Source: Devosia equisanguinis (GTDB lineage Bacteria; Pseudomonadota; Alphaproteobacteria; Rhizobiales; Hyphomicrobiaceae). From it: a DNA stretch of 12,787 bases. Below the pieces are notes generated by a model, which searched no databases, had not been told where the DNA came from, and saw only the letters and a program-made list of their open reading frames with translations. The stretch spans positions 1 to 12,787 of the forward strand of contig CAMDMH010000024.1 of assembly GCA_945901835.1 (NCBI GenBank). Reading direction: 5' to 3'. How positions within the stretch are numbered: the stretch's first letter is position 1; each line of letters opens with the position of its first letter. Made by a program: the position numbers and the translations under genes. Shown one piece after another: positions 6,525 through 12,787 of this stretch.

Positions 6525-7769
6525 ATGTCCTCGAGCAAAGACGGCCGGCGGGTCGTCATCACTGGAACCGGCGTCGTCACTCCTATCGGGACCGATGTGC
6601 CGGAGTTCTGGACGAGTATCAAAGCCGGCAAGTGCGGTGTGTCCGAGCTCGGCGGCTTTCCACTCGAGGATCTCAAGATCCTGATTGCGGCGCAGATCAA
6701 GAATTTCGATCACAAGGCACGGCTTCGCCACTTCAAGCGCGACAAGATCATCATGCATGCGGACCGCTACTCGTGGTTCGCGGCGGCGGCGGCCGATGAA
6801 GCGGTCAAGCAGTCGGGGCTCGAGGTGCCGTTCGTCGATCCTTATCGCACGGCGTGCATCGTCGGATCGGGAGCCGGTGGCCTCGTGACTTTCGAGAAGT
6901 CCTATCGTGACCTGTTCATCGAGAACAAGCGCGCGACGCACCCGTTGACGCTGCTGCGCATCATCGGCTCGTCGGCGGCCGCGCATGTCGGCATCGAGTT
7001 CGGGGTCAAGGGACCGACGTTCGCGACCTGCAGTGCATGCTCGACGGCGACGCACGCAATCGGTATCGCGCGCGACTACATCAAGCACGGCATGGTCGAC
7101 GTGGCGATCGCCGGAGCGTCGGAGTCGGTTATCAACTACGGCACGATGAAGGCCTGGCAGGCACTGCACGTGCTGTCGCCGGAAGGTTGCTTCCCGTTCT
7201 CCAAGAAGCGCAACGGCACTGTACTCGGCGAGGGCGCGGGTATTCTCGTGCTCGAATCGCTGGAGCACGCGAAAGCGCGTGGCGCGACGATCCTGGCGGA
7301 ACTCGTCGGCTATGGCACGACGTCCGATGCCAAGGACATGGTGAACCCGGACATCGAGGGGCCGGCCGAGGCAATGCGCCTCGCGCTCGAGGATGCTGGG
7401 CTTGCGCCGGCGGATATCGACTATCTCAATGCTCACGGCACGGCGACGATGATCAACGATCGCAACGAGACCAATGCGATCAAGCGGGTCTTCGGCAGCC
7501 ACGCCAACAAGCTGCCGATTTCCTCTACGAAGTCGATGCATGGCCATCCGCTGGGGGCTGGCGGCGGCATCGAGGCGGTTGCGTGCATCAAGGCTATGGA
7601 AGAGGGCATTCTGCCGCCAACCATGGGGCTCGACGAGGCGGATCCGGAGTGCGACCTCGATTACGTGCCGAACGCTGCCCGGCCCAAGAAGCTCAACTAC
7701 GTGATGTCGAACTCGTTCGCCTTCGGCGGTCTCAACGCCGTGATCGTGCTGGGCCCACCGCCGGCGTGA
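6525..7769 (+). CDS. Beta-ketoacyl-ACP synthase II family protein (FabF/NodE-like)
   Basis: A 414-residue condensing enzyme of the thiolase fold. It joins malonyl-ACP to an acyl-ACP with loss of CO2. The N-terminus VVITGTGVVTPIG (10-22) is standard. The active-site cysteine is Cys172 in TCSACSTATHAIG, the first histidine His304 in LNAHGTATMINDRNE, and the second His339 in STKSMHGHPLGAGGG; SNSFAFGGLNAV (395-406) closes the site. The Cys-His-His triad, with Lys336, is therefore intact, so this is an elongating synthase and not a chain-length factor. Length and the DLDYVPNAAR and INDRNET blocks fit FabF and NodE alike. The ribosome site before ATG 6525 is poor (only GCGGG nearby). It follows the acyl carrier protein in the same direction. 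No ketoreductase, dehydratase or acyltransferase lies nearby, so those steps must come from the cell's general fatty-acid synthesis. Confidence 0.93.
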   Translation: MSSSKDGRRVVITGTGVVTPIGTDVPEFWTSIKAGKCGVSELGGFPLEDLKILIAAQIKNFDHKARLRHFKRDKIIMHADRYSWFAAAAADEAVKQSGLEVPFVDPYRTACIVGSGAGGLVTFEKSYRDLFIENKRATHPLTLLRIIGSSAAAHVGIEFGVKGPTFATCSACSTATHAIGIARDYIKHGMVDVAIAGASESVINYGTMKAWQALHVLSPEGCFPFSKKRNGTVLGEGAGILVLESLEHAKARGATILAELVGYGTTSDAKDMVNPDIEGPAEAMRLALEDAGLAPADIDYLNAHGTATMINDRNETNAIKRVFGSHANKLPISSTKSMHGHPLGAGGGIEAVACIKAMEEGILPPTMGLDEADPECDLDYVPNAARPKKLNYVMSNSFAFGGLNAVIVLGPPPA

Positions 7770-7770
7770 C

Positions 7771-7818
7771 ATTGGCCAGTGGCCAATCGGCAGTGGTGAG
7801 TGGCCAGTGGTGAGTGGC
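7771..7818. repeat. Palindrome plus heptamer repeat cluster
   Basis: Immediately after the ketosynthase stop, ATTGGCC-AGT-GGCCAAT (7771-7787) is a perfect 17-base palindrome. It is followed by two exact tandem copies of CAGTGGTGAGTGGC (7791-7804 and 7805-7818). Each 14-base copy is itself two related heptamers, CAGTGGT and GAGTGGC, so the tract is a degenerate 7-base satellite. The upstream GTG start (7814) of the next reading frame falls inside it. Confidence 0.7.
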
Positions 7819-7864
7819 GGGGGACTGGGCCAAAGTCACCCGATCTTCCACGGCCCCGCGCTCC

Positions 7865-8311
7865 ATGCCGACCAATATTCTCCGCAAAGCAGCAGATCAG
7901 CGTAAGCCGCAAGCCAGGAAGGCGAGTGGCGACGCTGCGCCGCGCATCGCCGTGCTGACCGCGGGTGGCGTGAGCGCTCGCATCGAACTCGCCGCGACAG
8001 CCGCGGCGGATCTCGTGTGGCAGGCATTGCCGATCTATTCGTCCTCCGAGACGTGGGGGCAGTCGATCAAGTTCGAGACGCCGCTCGAAGCGGGGCGCGA
8101 CCGGACTGCCCGGGTTCTCGGTACAGTCGGCGAGATCTACTTCTGGGTCGAGGATGACCGGATCATCGTGCCGTTCGGGCCGACGCCGATCTCACGGCCG
8201 GGTGAATGCCGCCTGCCGAGCCCGGCGAATGTGATCGGACGCGCGCTCGATGACGTGACGGTTTTCAAGGCCGTGCAGCCCGGCGCGAAGGTCAGTCTGA
8301 CAGCCGCCTGA
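7865..8311 (+). CDS. Cyclophilin-like fold protein (TM1367 family)
   Basis: A 148-residue protein of the small cyclophilin-like family typified by Thermotoga TM1367. Features are an N-terminal strand with TAGGVSARIEL (32-42), LVWQALPIYSSSETWG (50-65), IKFETP (68-73), a GEIYFWVEDD strand (89-98), and the family hallmark IVPFGPTPIS (101-110) followed by PSPANVIGRALDD (118-130). Members have the cyclophilin barrel, but their function is not established and prolyl isomerase activity should not be assumed. About 26 basic, low-complexity residues precede the domain. ATG 7865 is preferred; an upstream GTG at 7814 would add 17 residues and start within the repeat tract. The ribosome site is poor for both. 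It lies between a ketosynthase and a transporter in the same orientation; no functional link is evident. Confidence 0.8.
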   Translation: MPTNILRKAADQRKPQARKASGDAAPRIAVLTAGGVSARIELAATAAADLVWQALPIYSSSETWGQSIKFETPLEAGRDRTARVLGTVGEIYFWVEDDRIIVPFGPTPISRPGECRLPSPANVIGRALDDVTVFKAVQPGAKVSLTAA

Positions 8312-8410
8312 GACTGTATGGGCCTGAGTGGCGCTGTCGAGTTCTCTCGCTCGGTGATTGCCAAAGTGCGCGGGCAGGCATAGGCCGTTCGAGGAACCAT
8401 TCGTCGCGAC

Positions 8411-9688
8411 GTGCGCGTTTCATTCGGTCGGAGCCAATGGGCCGAGGCCGGCAATTCAGGAGTGAAACGTCACTTGGCCAAGGAAGTCGGCGAGCCACCG
8501 AAGGTAGCGGTCAAGACGCAAGGCGCGATCTATCTCGCCGGGCTGTTCTCCAACAGCATGTCGGATGTCGCCTCCGTCGTGCTGCCGCTGTGGCTTGCGA
8601 GCATGGACGTTTCGACGGCGGTGATCGGCCTCGTCGTCGGGGCCAAGCACCTGCTGCCGTTGCTGTTTGCCATCCATGGCGGATCGCTGATCGACCGGCT
8701 CGGCGCCCGGCGGGTGATGCTGGTGTGCGCGGCGATCAGCGTCGCGGTGCTGCCGCTGTTTCCGGTCTACGCCTGGGTGCCGCTGATCCTGCTGCTGCAG
8801 ATGATAAACGGCCTCGTGTCCTCGATGTGCTGGATGGTGGCGCAGGCGTCGTTCGGGCGCGTTCTGCACGGCCATCCCGTATACGCGGGGCCGTTCGCGT
8901 TCTCGCTCCGGATGGGCAGCTTCATCGGGCCGCCGCTGGCGGGGCTCGCGTGGGACGTCTATGGCGTGTGGGGCGGTTTCGGCGTGCTGACGGTGTGGGC
9001 CATGGGCATGTTCGTGTCGGGGTTTGCGCTGCCTCGGTCGGACGATCCGGTGCTCGCCCACAAGATCGAGCTTGCCGATCTCGCGCCGCGGATGAGCGAC
9101 TACAAGGCGGCATTCGCTCTGGCGCTCGTGCCGGCGATGTTTCTGGTGCTCATCATCTCCGTGTTTCGGATCGCGGCGAGCAGTATTCAGGATTCGTTCT
9201 ACCCGGTTTATCTCACGTCGATCGGACTGTCGGGCGCGCAGATCGGCCTGCTCATCACGTTGTCGTCTGCGGTCGCTGCGGCGAGCGCGCTGTCCGTCGG
9301 GCGGGCGACCCAGATCTTCGATCCGCTGTGGTTGCTGATCGTAATGTCGATCGGCTCGATCGTGGCGATCGGGATCACGCCGCTGTTCACGTCGATCGTC
9401 ATGCTCGGGATCATCGCGGTCGTGCGCGGGTTCTGTATGGGGCTCAGCCAGCCGCTGATGCTGTCACTGCTGGTGGGGGCCGCCGAGCGCAACGCGCAAG
9501 GACTAGGCGTGGCGCTGAGGACCACTGCCAATCGCGCGGCGGCCGCCGTCACGCCGATGACGATGGGTGTGGTCGCGGCGATATTCGGATTGCAGGCGAG
9601 CTTCCTCGTCGTTGGTGGCGCGCTGCTCGGCGGCATGGCGCTTGTGGTTATCTATGTGCGGCGGACGGCTATCGATCGGGAAGTTTGA
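8411..9688 (+). CDS. Major facilitator superfamily transporter
   Basis: A 425-residue inner-membrane protein with about twelve hydrophobic segments in two halves joined by a polar loop (about 207-232). The MFS signature between helices 2 and 3 is clear: GGSLIDRLGARRVML (90-104). Single transporters of this family use the proton gradient to move small solutes in or out. Cargo cannot be inferred, and both uptake of a catabolic substrate and efflux are possible. The start is uncertain. The outermost in-frame GTG (8411, used here) has only a distant GAGGA. GTG 8462 has no spaced site. TTG 8474 has AGGAG (8458-8462) 11 bases before it and would give a more usual short cytoplasmic N-terminus of about 20 residues before helix 1. 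It ends 25 bases from the convergent molybdoenzyme gene. Confidence 0.9.
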   Translation: MRVSFGRSQWAEAGNSGVKRHLAKEVGEPPKVAVKTQGAIYLAGLFSNSMSDVASVVLPLWLASMDVSTAVIGLVVGAKHLLPLLFAIHGGSLIDRLGARRVMLVCAAISVAVLPLFPVYAWVPLILLLQMINGLVSSMCWMVAQASFGRVLHGHPVYAGPFAFSLRMGSFIGPPLAGLAWDVYGVWGGFGVLTVWAMGMFVSGFALPRSDDPVLAHKIELADLAPRMSDYKAAFALALVPAMFLVLIISVFRIAASSIQDSFYPVYLTSIGLSGAQIGLLITLSSAVAAASALSVGRATQIFDPLWLLIVMSIGSIVAIGITPLFTSIVMLGIIAVVRGFCMGLSQPLMLSLLVGAAERNAQGLGVALRTTANRAAAAVTPMTMGVVAAIFGLQASFLVVGGALLGGMALVVIYVRRTAIDREV

Positions 9689-9713
9689 GCCGAACGAGGC
9701 TACCAAGATCCAG

Positions 9714-12059
9714 CTATGCTGCAGCATTGCGGGCGGTTGCAGCGCGGACGGCTTTCGCGATGCGCTCGGGCGTCAGCGGGCATTCGGCGAACTGGACGCC
9801 GAAGGGTGACAGCGCGTTCTCGATCGCCGAGACGATCGCGGCAGGGGCGGGGATCGTGCCGCCTTCGCCGGCGCCTTTCACGCCGAGGGGGTTCAACGGA
9901 GAGGGCGTCTCGACGTGGACGATGTCGCACGTGGGGACTTCGCCCGCGCCGGGGATCAGGTATTCGGCGAAGTTGGTGGACAGGGGATTTGCGGCCTCGT
10001 CGTACTTCATCCATTCGAGCAGGGCATTGCCGACGCCGTGCGCGAGCGCGCCCTGCACCTGGCCATCGACGATCAGGGGGTTGATCAGCGTGCCCGCATC
10101 GTGGGCCACCGAGTACCGCAGGATCTTCACCGCGCCGGTCTCCCGATCGACCTCGACCTCGGCGACGTGGCAGCCGCTGCAGTATGCGGCCTGTGAGGGC
10201 GTGAAATACTGGGTCGATTCGAGGCCCGCCTGTTGACCGCCCGTGAACGAGAAGCCCGGCATGCCCTGCGCCATGCGGGCGAGTTCGCCGAAGCCGAGCA
10301 CGGGCTTGTTGCCGGTCTTGGCGATCGCCTGGCTGTCGTCGACGTCGATGTCGGCCTCGGGGACGCCGAGGGCGCGGGCTGCCATGCTGACGATCTGGGC
10401 GCGTACGGCCTTGCCGGCCATCTGCGCGGAGGGGCCGGCGTTGGCGGCTTGGCGGCTGGCGAATGCGCCGACGCCATTGGAGATGGCGTTGGTGTCGCCG
10501 AGCGTGAACACGATGTCCTCGATCCGGCAGCCGACGCTGTCGGCGACGATCTGCGACAGCGTCGTGCGGGTTCCTTGGCCTTGGGCCGTGGCGCCGGTCG
10601 CGACGGCGACCTTGCCGTTCTGCAGCACGCGGACGGTGACGCCCTCGAAGGGGCCGAGGCCGGTCCCTTCGACGTAGTTCGCCATGCCGATGCCGACCAG
10701 GCGGCCCTTGGCGCGGGCTTCCTTCTGGCGCGCGGCGAAACCTGCGTAATCGGCGATGCGCAAGGCTTCTTCCTGACCTTTGGGGTAGTCGCCGCTGTCG
10801 TAGACCAGCGGCTTGCCGTCGCGGAAGGTGAGGCCGACGGAGTAGGGCATCTGTCCGGGCTGGATGAAGTTGCGGCGGCGGACTTCGGCGGGATCGAGGC
10901 CGAGCTTGGCGGCGACGCGGTCGAGCAGGCGTTCCATGGCGAAGACGGCTTGCGGGCGGCCGGCGCCGCGTACCGGCGATGTCGCAACCTTATTCGTGAG
11001 GGCGACCTTCACTGCTAGCCTGTAGGCGGGAATGACGTAGGGGCCGGGCATCGTGGCGGCCGCGATGTAGGGCATGATTATGCCCCACGGCACATAGGCG
11101 CCGGTATCGTGCAGCATCGCGCCGCGAACGCCGAGGATCTTGCCGTTCTCGTCGGTCGCGATCTCTACGTCCCAGTACTGGTCGCGTTCCTGTGTGGCGC
11201 ACATGAAGTGCTCGCGGCGGTCCTCGATCCATTTCACGGGTTGGCCCATCTTCAGGGCGGCCGATGCGACGACGGTTTCTTCGGGGTAGAAGATCGCCTT
11301 TGGGCCGAAGCCGCCGCCGACATCTGTCGCGACGTAGCGGATCGCCTCGGGGTGGCGGCCGAGCTGATCGGCGAGCATGCGGCGGGCTATGTGCGGGGTC
11401 TGCGTCGTTGCCCAGACGGTCAAGATGTCGGTGGCGGGATCGTGGGAGGCTTGTACGGCACGGGTTTCCATCGCCATGCCGCCCCCGCGGTGCTGCCACA
11501 TGCTTTCGGTGATGACATGGGCGGCGCCGGCGAAGGCCTTGTCGACGTCGCCGTAGTTCATGTCGAAGGCCGAGGCGAGATTGCTGTCGAGGTCGAGGTG
11601 GGCCATCGGCGTTGCTGCATCGAGGGCGGTTTTCAGGTCGGAGACGGCGGGCAGGACCTCGTAGTCGACGGCGACGAGGGCAGCGGCATCTTCGGCCACG
11701 TAGCGGCTGTCGGCGAGGACCACGGCGACGGACTGGCCTGCGTAGCAGACCTCGTCGACGGCCAAGGCATGCTGGGTGCGGAAGGCTTTGATCGCAACGT
11801 TGTGCATCAGCATGGGCATCCGCTCGGTAGCGGCAGGGCCGGGAAGATCGGTGGCGGTCAGGACGGCGACCACTCCGGGGAGGGCAAGGGCTTCAGTGGT
11901 GTCGATGCTGCGGACGCGGGCATGGGCGTAGGGGCTTCTGACGAACGAGGCGGCGAGGGCGTTCGGCACTTGGATATCGTCGACGAAACGGCCTTTGCCG
12001 GTGAGGAGGCCGGCGTCCTCCAGGCGGGTGACCCGCGCGCCGAACTGCTTCACTCCCAT
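9714..12059 (-). CDS. Molybdopterin-binding subunit, xanthine dehydrogenase family (CoxL-like)
   Basis: A 781-residue large subunit of a molybdenum hydroxylase. These enzymes add oxygen from water to carbon centres of heterocycles, aldehydes or similar substrates and pass electrons to FeS and FAD subunits. Motifs: an N-terminal a/b hammerhead (FGARVTRLEDAGLLTGKG at 6-23), GGGFGPK (248-254), SPVRGAGRPQAV (361-372), the cofactor-binding QGQGT (493-497), and the C-terminal KGAGEGGT with the catalytic glutamate at 732. The active-site loop is R-G-A-G-R, as in form II CoxL-like proteins, not the CSFR loop of true CO dehydrogenase, so CO oxidation is unlikely. ATG 12059 is chosen because AAGGAAG (12064-12070) sits 4 bases upstream; the frame extends 24 codons further, to 12131, without a better site. 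No FeS or FAD subunit gene is adjacent in the window, so partners must be encoded elsewhere. Confidence 0.93.
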   Translation of the reverse strand: MGVKQFGARVTRLEDAGLLTGKGRFVDDIQVPNALAASFVRSPYAHARVRSIDTTEALALPGVVAVLTATDLPGPAATERMPMLMHNVAIKAFRTQHALAVDEVCYAGQSVAVVLADSRYVAEDAAALVAVDYEVLPAVSDLKTALDAATPMAHLDLDSNLASAFDMNYGDVDKAFAGAAHVITESMWQHRGGGMAMETRAVQASHDPATDILTVWATTQTPHIARRMLADQLGRHPEAIRYVATDVGGGFGPKAIFYPEETVVASAALKMGQPVKWIEDRREHFMCATQERDQYWDVEIATDENGKILGVRGAMLHDTGAYVPWGIIMPYIAAATMPGPYVIPAYRLAVKVALTNKVATSPVRGAGRPQAVFAMERLLDRVAAKLGLDPAEVRRRNFIQPGQMPYSVGLTFRDGKPLVYDSGDYPKGQEEALRIADYAGFAARQKEARAKGRLVGIGMANYVEGTGLGPFEGVTVRVLQNGKVAVATGATAQGQGTRTTLSQIVADSVGCRIEDIVFTLGDTNAISNGVGAFASRQAANAGPSAQMAGKAVRAQIVSMAARALGVPEADIDVDDSQAIAKTGNKPVLGFGELARMAQGMPGFSFTGGQQAGLESTQYFTPSQAAYCSGCHVAEVEVDRETGAVKILRYSVAHDAGTLINPLIVDGQVQGALAHGVGNALLEWMKYDEAANPLSTNFAEYLIPGAGEVPTCDIVHVETPSPLNPLGVKGAGEGGTIPAPAAIVSAIENALSPFGVQFAECPLTPERIAKAVRAATARNAAA

Positions 12060-12124
12060 GGTGCTTCCTTTCGTCCCTGACTTTCGTGTGCCGACGTCAG
12101 TCATAGGATATCGAAAGGAAGCCG

Positions 12125-12150
12125 CAAACAAGAACGCAGCTGGCGCTGCG
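12125..12150 (-). terminator. Possible terminator after the proline-rich gene
   Basis: On the minus strand CGCAGC and GCTGCG form a 6-pair stem with a 4-base loop, followed by TTCTTGTTTG. It lies 57 bases after the stop of the proline-rich gene and 66 bases before the molybdoenzyme start. The stem is short and the T-tract interrupted, so it is weak at best, but the position is right for separating the two genes. Confidence 0.35.
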
Positions 12151-12206
12151 CAGTTTCGCCGATGCCGGCTGGCAGAACGGCTGCAACAGAGACAGTGACA
12201 TTCGCG

Positions 12207-12710
12207 TCAGCGGCCGGTCACACGACCTCGCCTTTCCAGGCGCCGGCAGGTCGCCTCCCATGCCGATCGGGAAATACGGGCGGCTGGGCTCCAACGGCTC
12301 AGACATTGCGCAAGGCTTCTGGCTGGGGGGTACAGCGGGCCGTCACCACGCTCGCTTCGAGCGCGACGCGTTGCGCGACGTGATTGACGAGGAAGCTGCT
12401 CTATCCGAGGCAAAGAACGATATGCCGGGGGCGGCTGAGGCGGTACCACACTGAGATTGCGCGGTGTGTAGGTGGGCATCATAGCGCGTGGAACGGTTGT
12501 CCCTGGCGGGCGATATCCGGGGCCAGGCTCGATCACGCCGGTATCGGGCTGCGTCGTCCCGGGCGGGCGGTAGCCGGGGACAGTGGCGATGCCGCCGCCG
12601 GGGAGATCGGCGCCAGGCGGTATGTACGGTGGTGTGTACTGAGCTCGCGCACCAGCAGCCTGTAGGGCGAGGGCAAGGCATGCGGTGAGTATGATAAGTC
12701 GAGAACGCAT
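12207..12710 (-). CDS. Putative secreted proline-rich protein
   Basis: A 167-residue open frame of unknown function. It begins with a good Sec signal peptide: MRSR, a hydrophobic stretch IILTACLALALQAAG, and the cleavage motif ARA|Q at 21-24. The next 70 residues are rich in Pro, Gly, Tyr and Thr and contain PGYRPPGTT twice (45-53 and 64-72), so a periplasmic or surface low-complexity protein is likely. ATG 12710 is preferred over GTG 12719 because GGAG lies 8 bases upstream. From about residue 98 the composition changes to Arg/Ser-rich (RRATRRARS and so on), unlike the first half; this could be a natural basic tail or the result of a frameshift. No known family was recognised. The same strand continues to the molybdoenzyme gene 147 bases downstream. 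Confidence 0.5.
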   Translation of the reverse strand: MRSRLIILTACLALALQAAGARAQYTPPYIPPGADLPGGGIATVPGYRPPGTTQPDTGVIEPGPGYRPPGTTVPRAMMPTYTPRNLSVVPPQPPPAYRSLPRIEQLPRQSRRATRRARSERGDGPLYPPARSLAQCLSRWSPAARISRSAWEATCRRLERRGRVTGR

Positions 12711-12787
12711 CGTTGGCACTCCGAGAGGTCACACCGAGGACGAAGAGCCCCATTGGCGGCCGGTTCGACCAGCCCTCGGGCAGGCCG

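Noticed and set aside
6034..7769. A rhizobial nodFE nodulation locus
   Set aside because: No other nod genes or nod box are seen; the resemblance is at the level of family and gene order only.
8437..10236. 599-codon plus-strand open frame across the MFS gene and the end of the molybdoenzyme gene
   Set aside because: It is a shifted-frame shadow of two solid genes, with Arg/Ala-rich low-quality translation and no membrane or enzyme motifs.
9714..12059. Aerobic CO dehydrogenase large subunit (CoxL form I)
   Set aside because: The active-site loop is RGAGR and lacks the cysteine-containing CSFR motif.
12678..12710. Lipoprotein signal in the proline-rich protein (LTAC at residues 8-11)
   Set aside because: The hydrophobic stretch before the cysteine would be only about six residues, and it continues past it to a good ARA cleavage site, so an ordinary signal peptide fits better.

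Overview
The window is GC-rich, densely coding and bacterial. Gene content and style (a RibB fused to a degenerate GTP cyclohydrolase II domain, a NodF/NodE-like acyl carrier protein and ketosynthase pair, flavin- and molybdenum-dependent oxidoreductases, heptameric repeats) suggest an alphaproteobacterium, probably of the order Hyphomicrobiales (Bradyrhizobium/Rhodoplanes-like relatives). The taxonomic call is inference; no rRNA or tRNA gene is present.

Layout. Positions 2-3683 read rightward: the 3' end of a ribBX-type riboflavin gene, an alpha/beta hydrolase, a luciferase-like (LLM) flavin-dependent monooxygenase, and a second alpha/beta hydrolase of the meta-cleavage-product type. A strong terminator-like hairpin lies between the monooxygenase and the second hydrolase. 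Positions 3680-3766 hold two opposed REP-like hairpins in a convergent gap. A FadD-like acyl-CoA ligase reads leftward (3778-5499). A 534-base divergent spacer separates it from a rightward group: acyl carrier protein, FabF/NodE-like ketosynthase, a short repeat cluster, a cyclophilin-like protein and an MFS transporter (6034-9688). From the right, a short secreted proline-rich protein (12207-12710) and a molybdopterin-binding subunit of the xanthine dehydrogenase family (9714-12059) read leftward and converge on the MFS gene with 25 bases between.

How the genes may work together (inference). The left block looks like accessory catabolism: an FMN-using monooxygenase, two carbon-carbon or ester-bond hydrolases, and a ligase that could activate the released acid for beta-oxidation, with an extra riboflavin-pathway gene beside them that may raise flavin supply. 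The acyl carrier protein/ketosynthase pair resembles the two-gene units that make a special acyl chain. No substrate can be named from the sequence. The least ordinary points are the cysteine-free RibX domain next to a flavin monooxygenase, the altered active-site motifs of the second hydrolase, the NodFE-like pair facing an acyl-CoA ligase, and several small structured DNA elements between genes. No clearly new multi-gene system with a recognisable mechanism was found.
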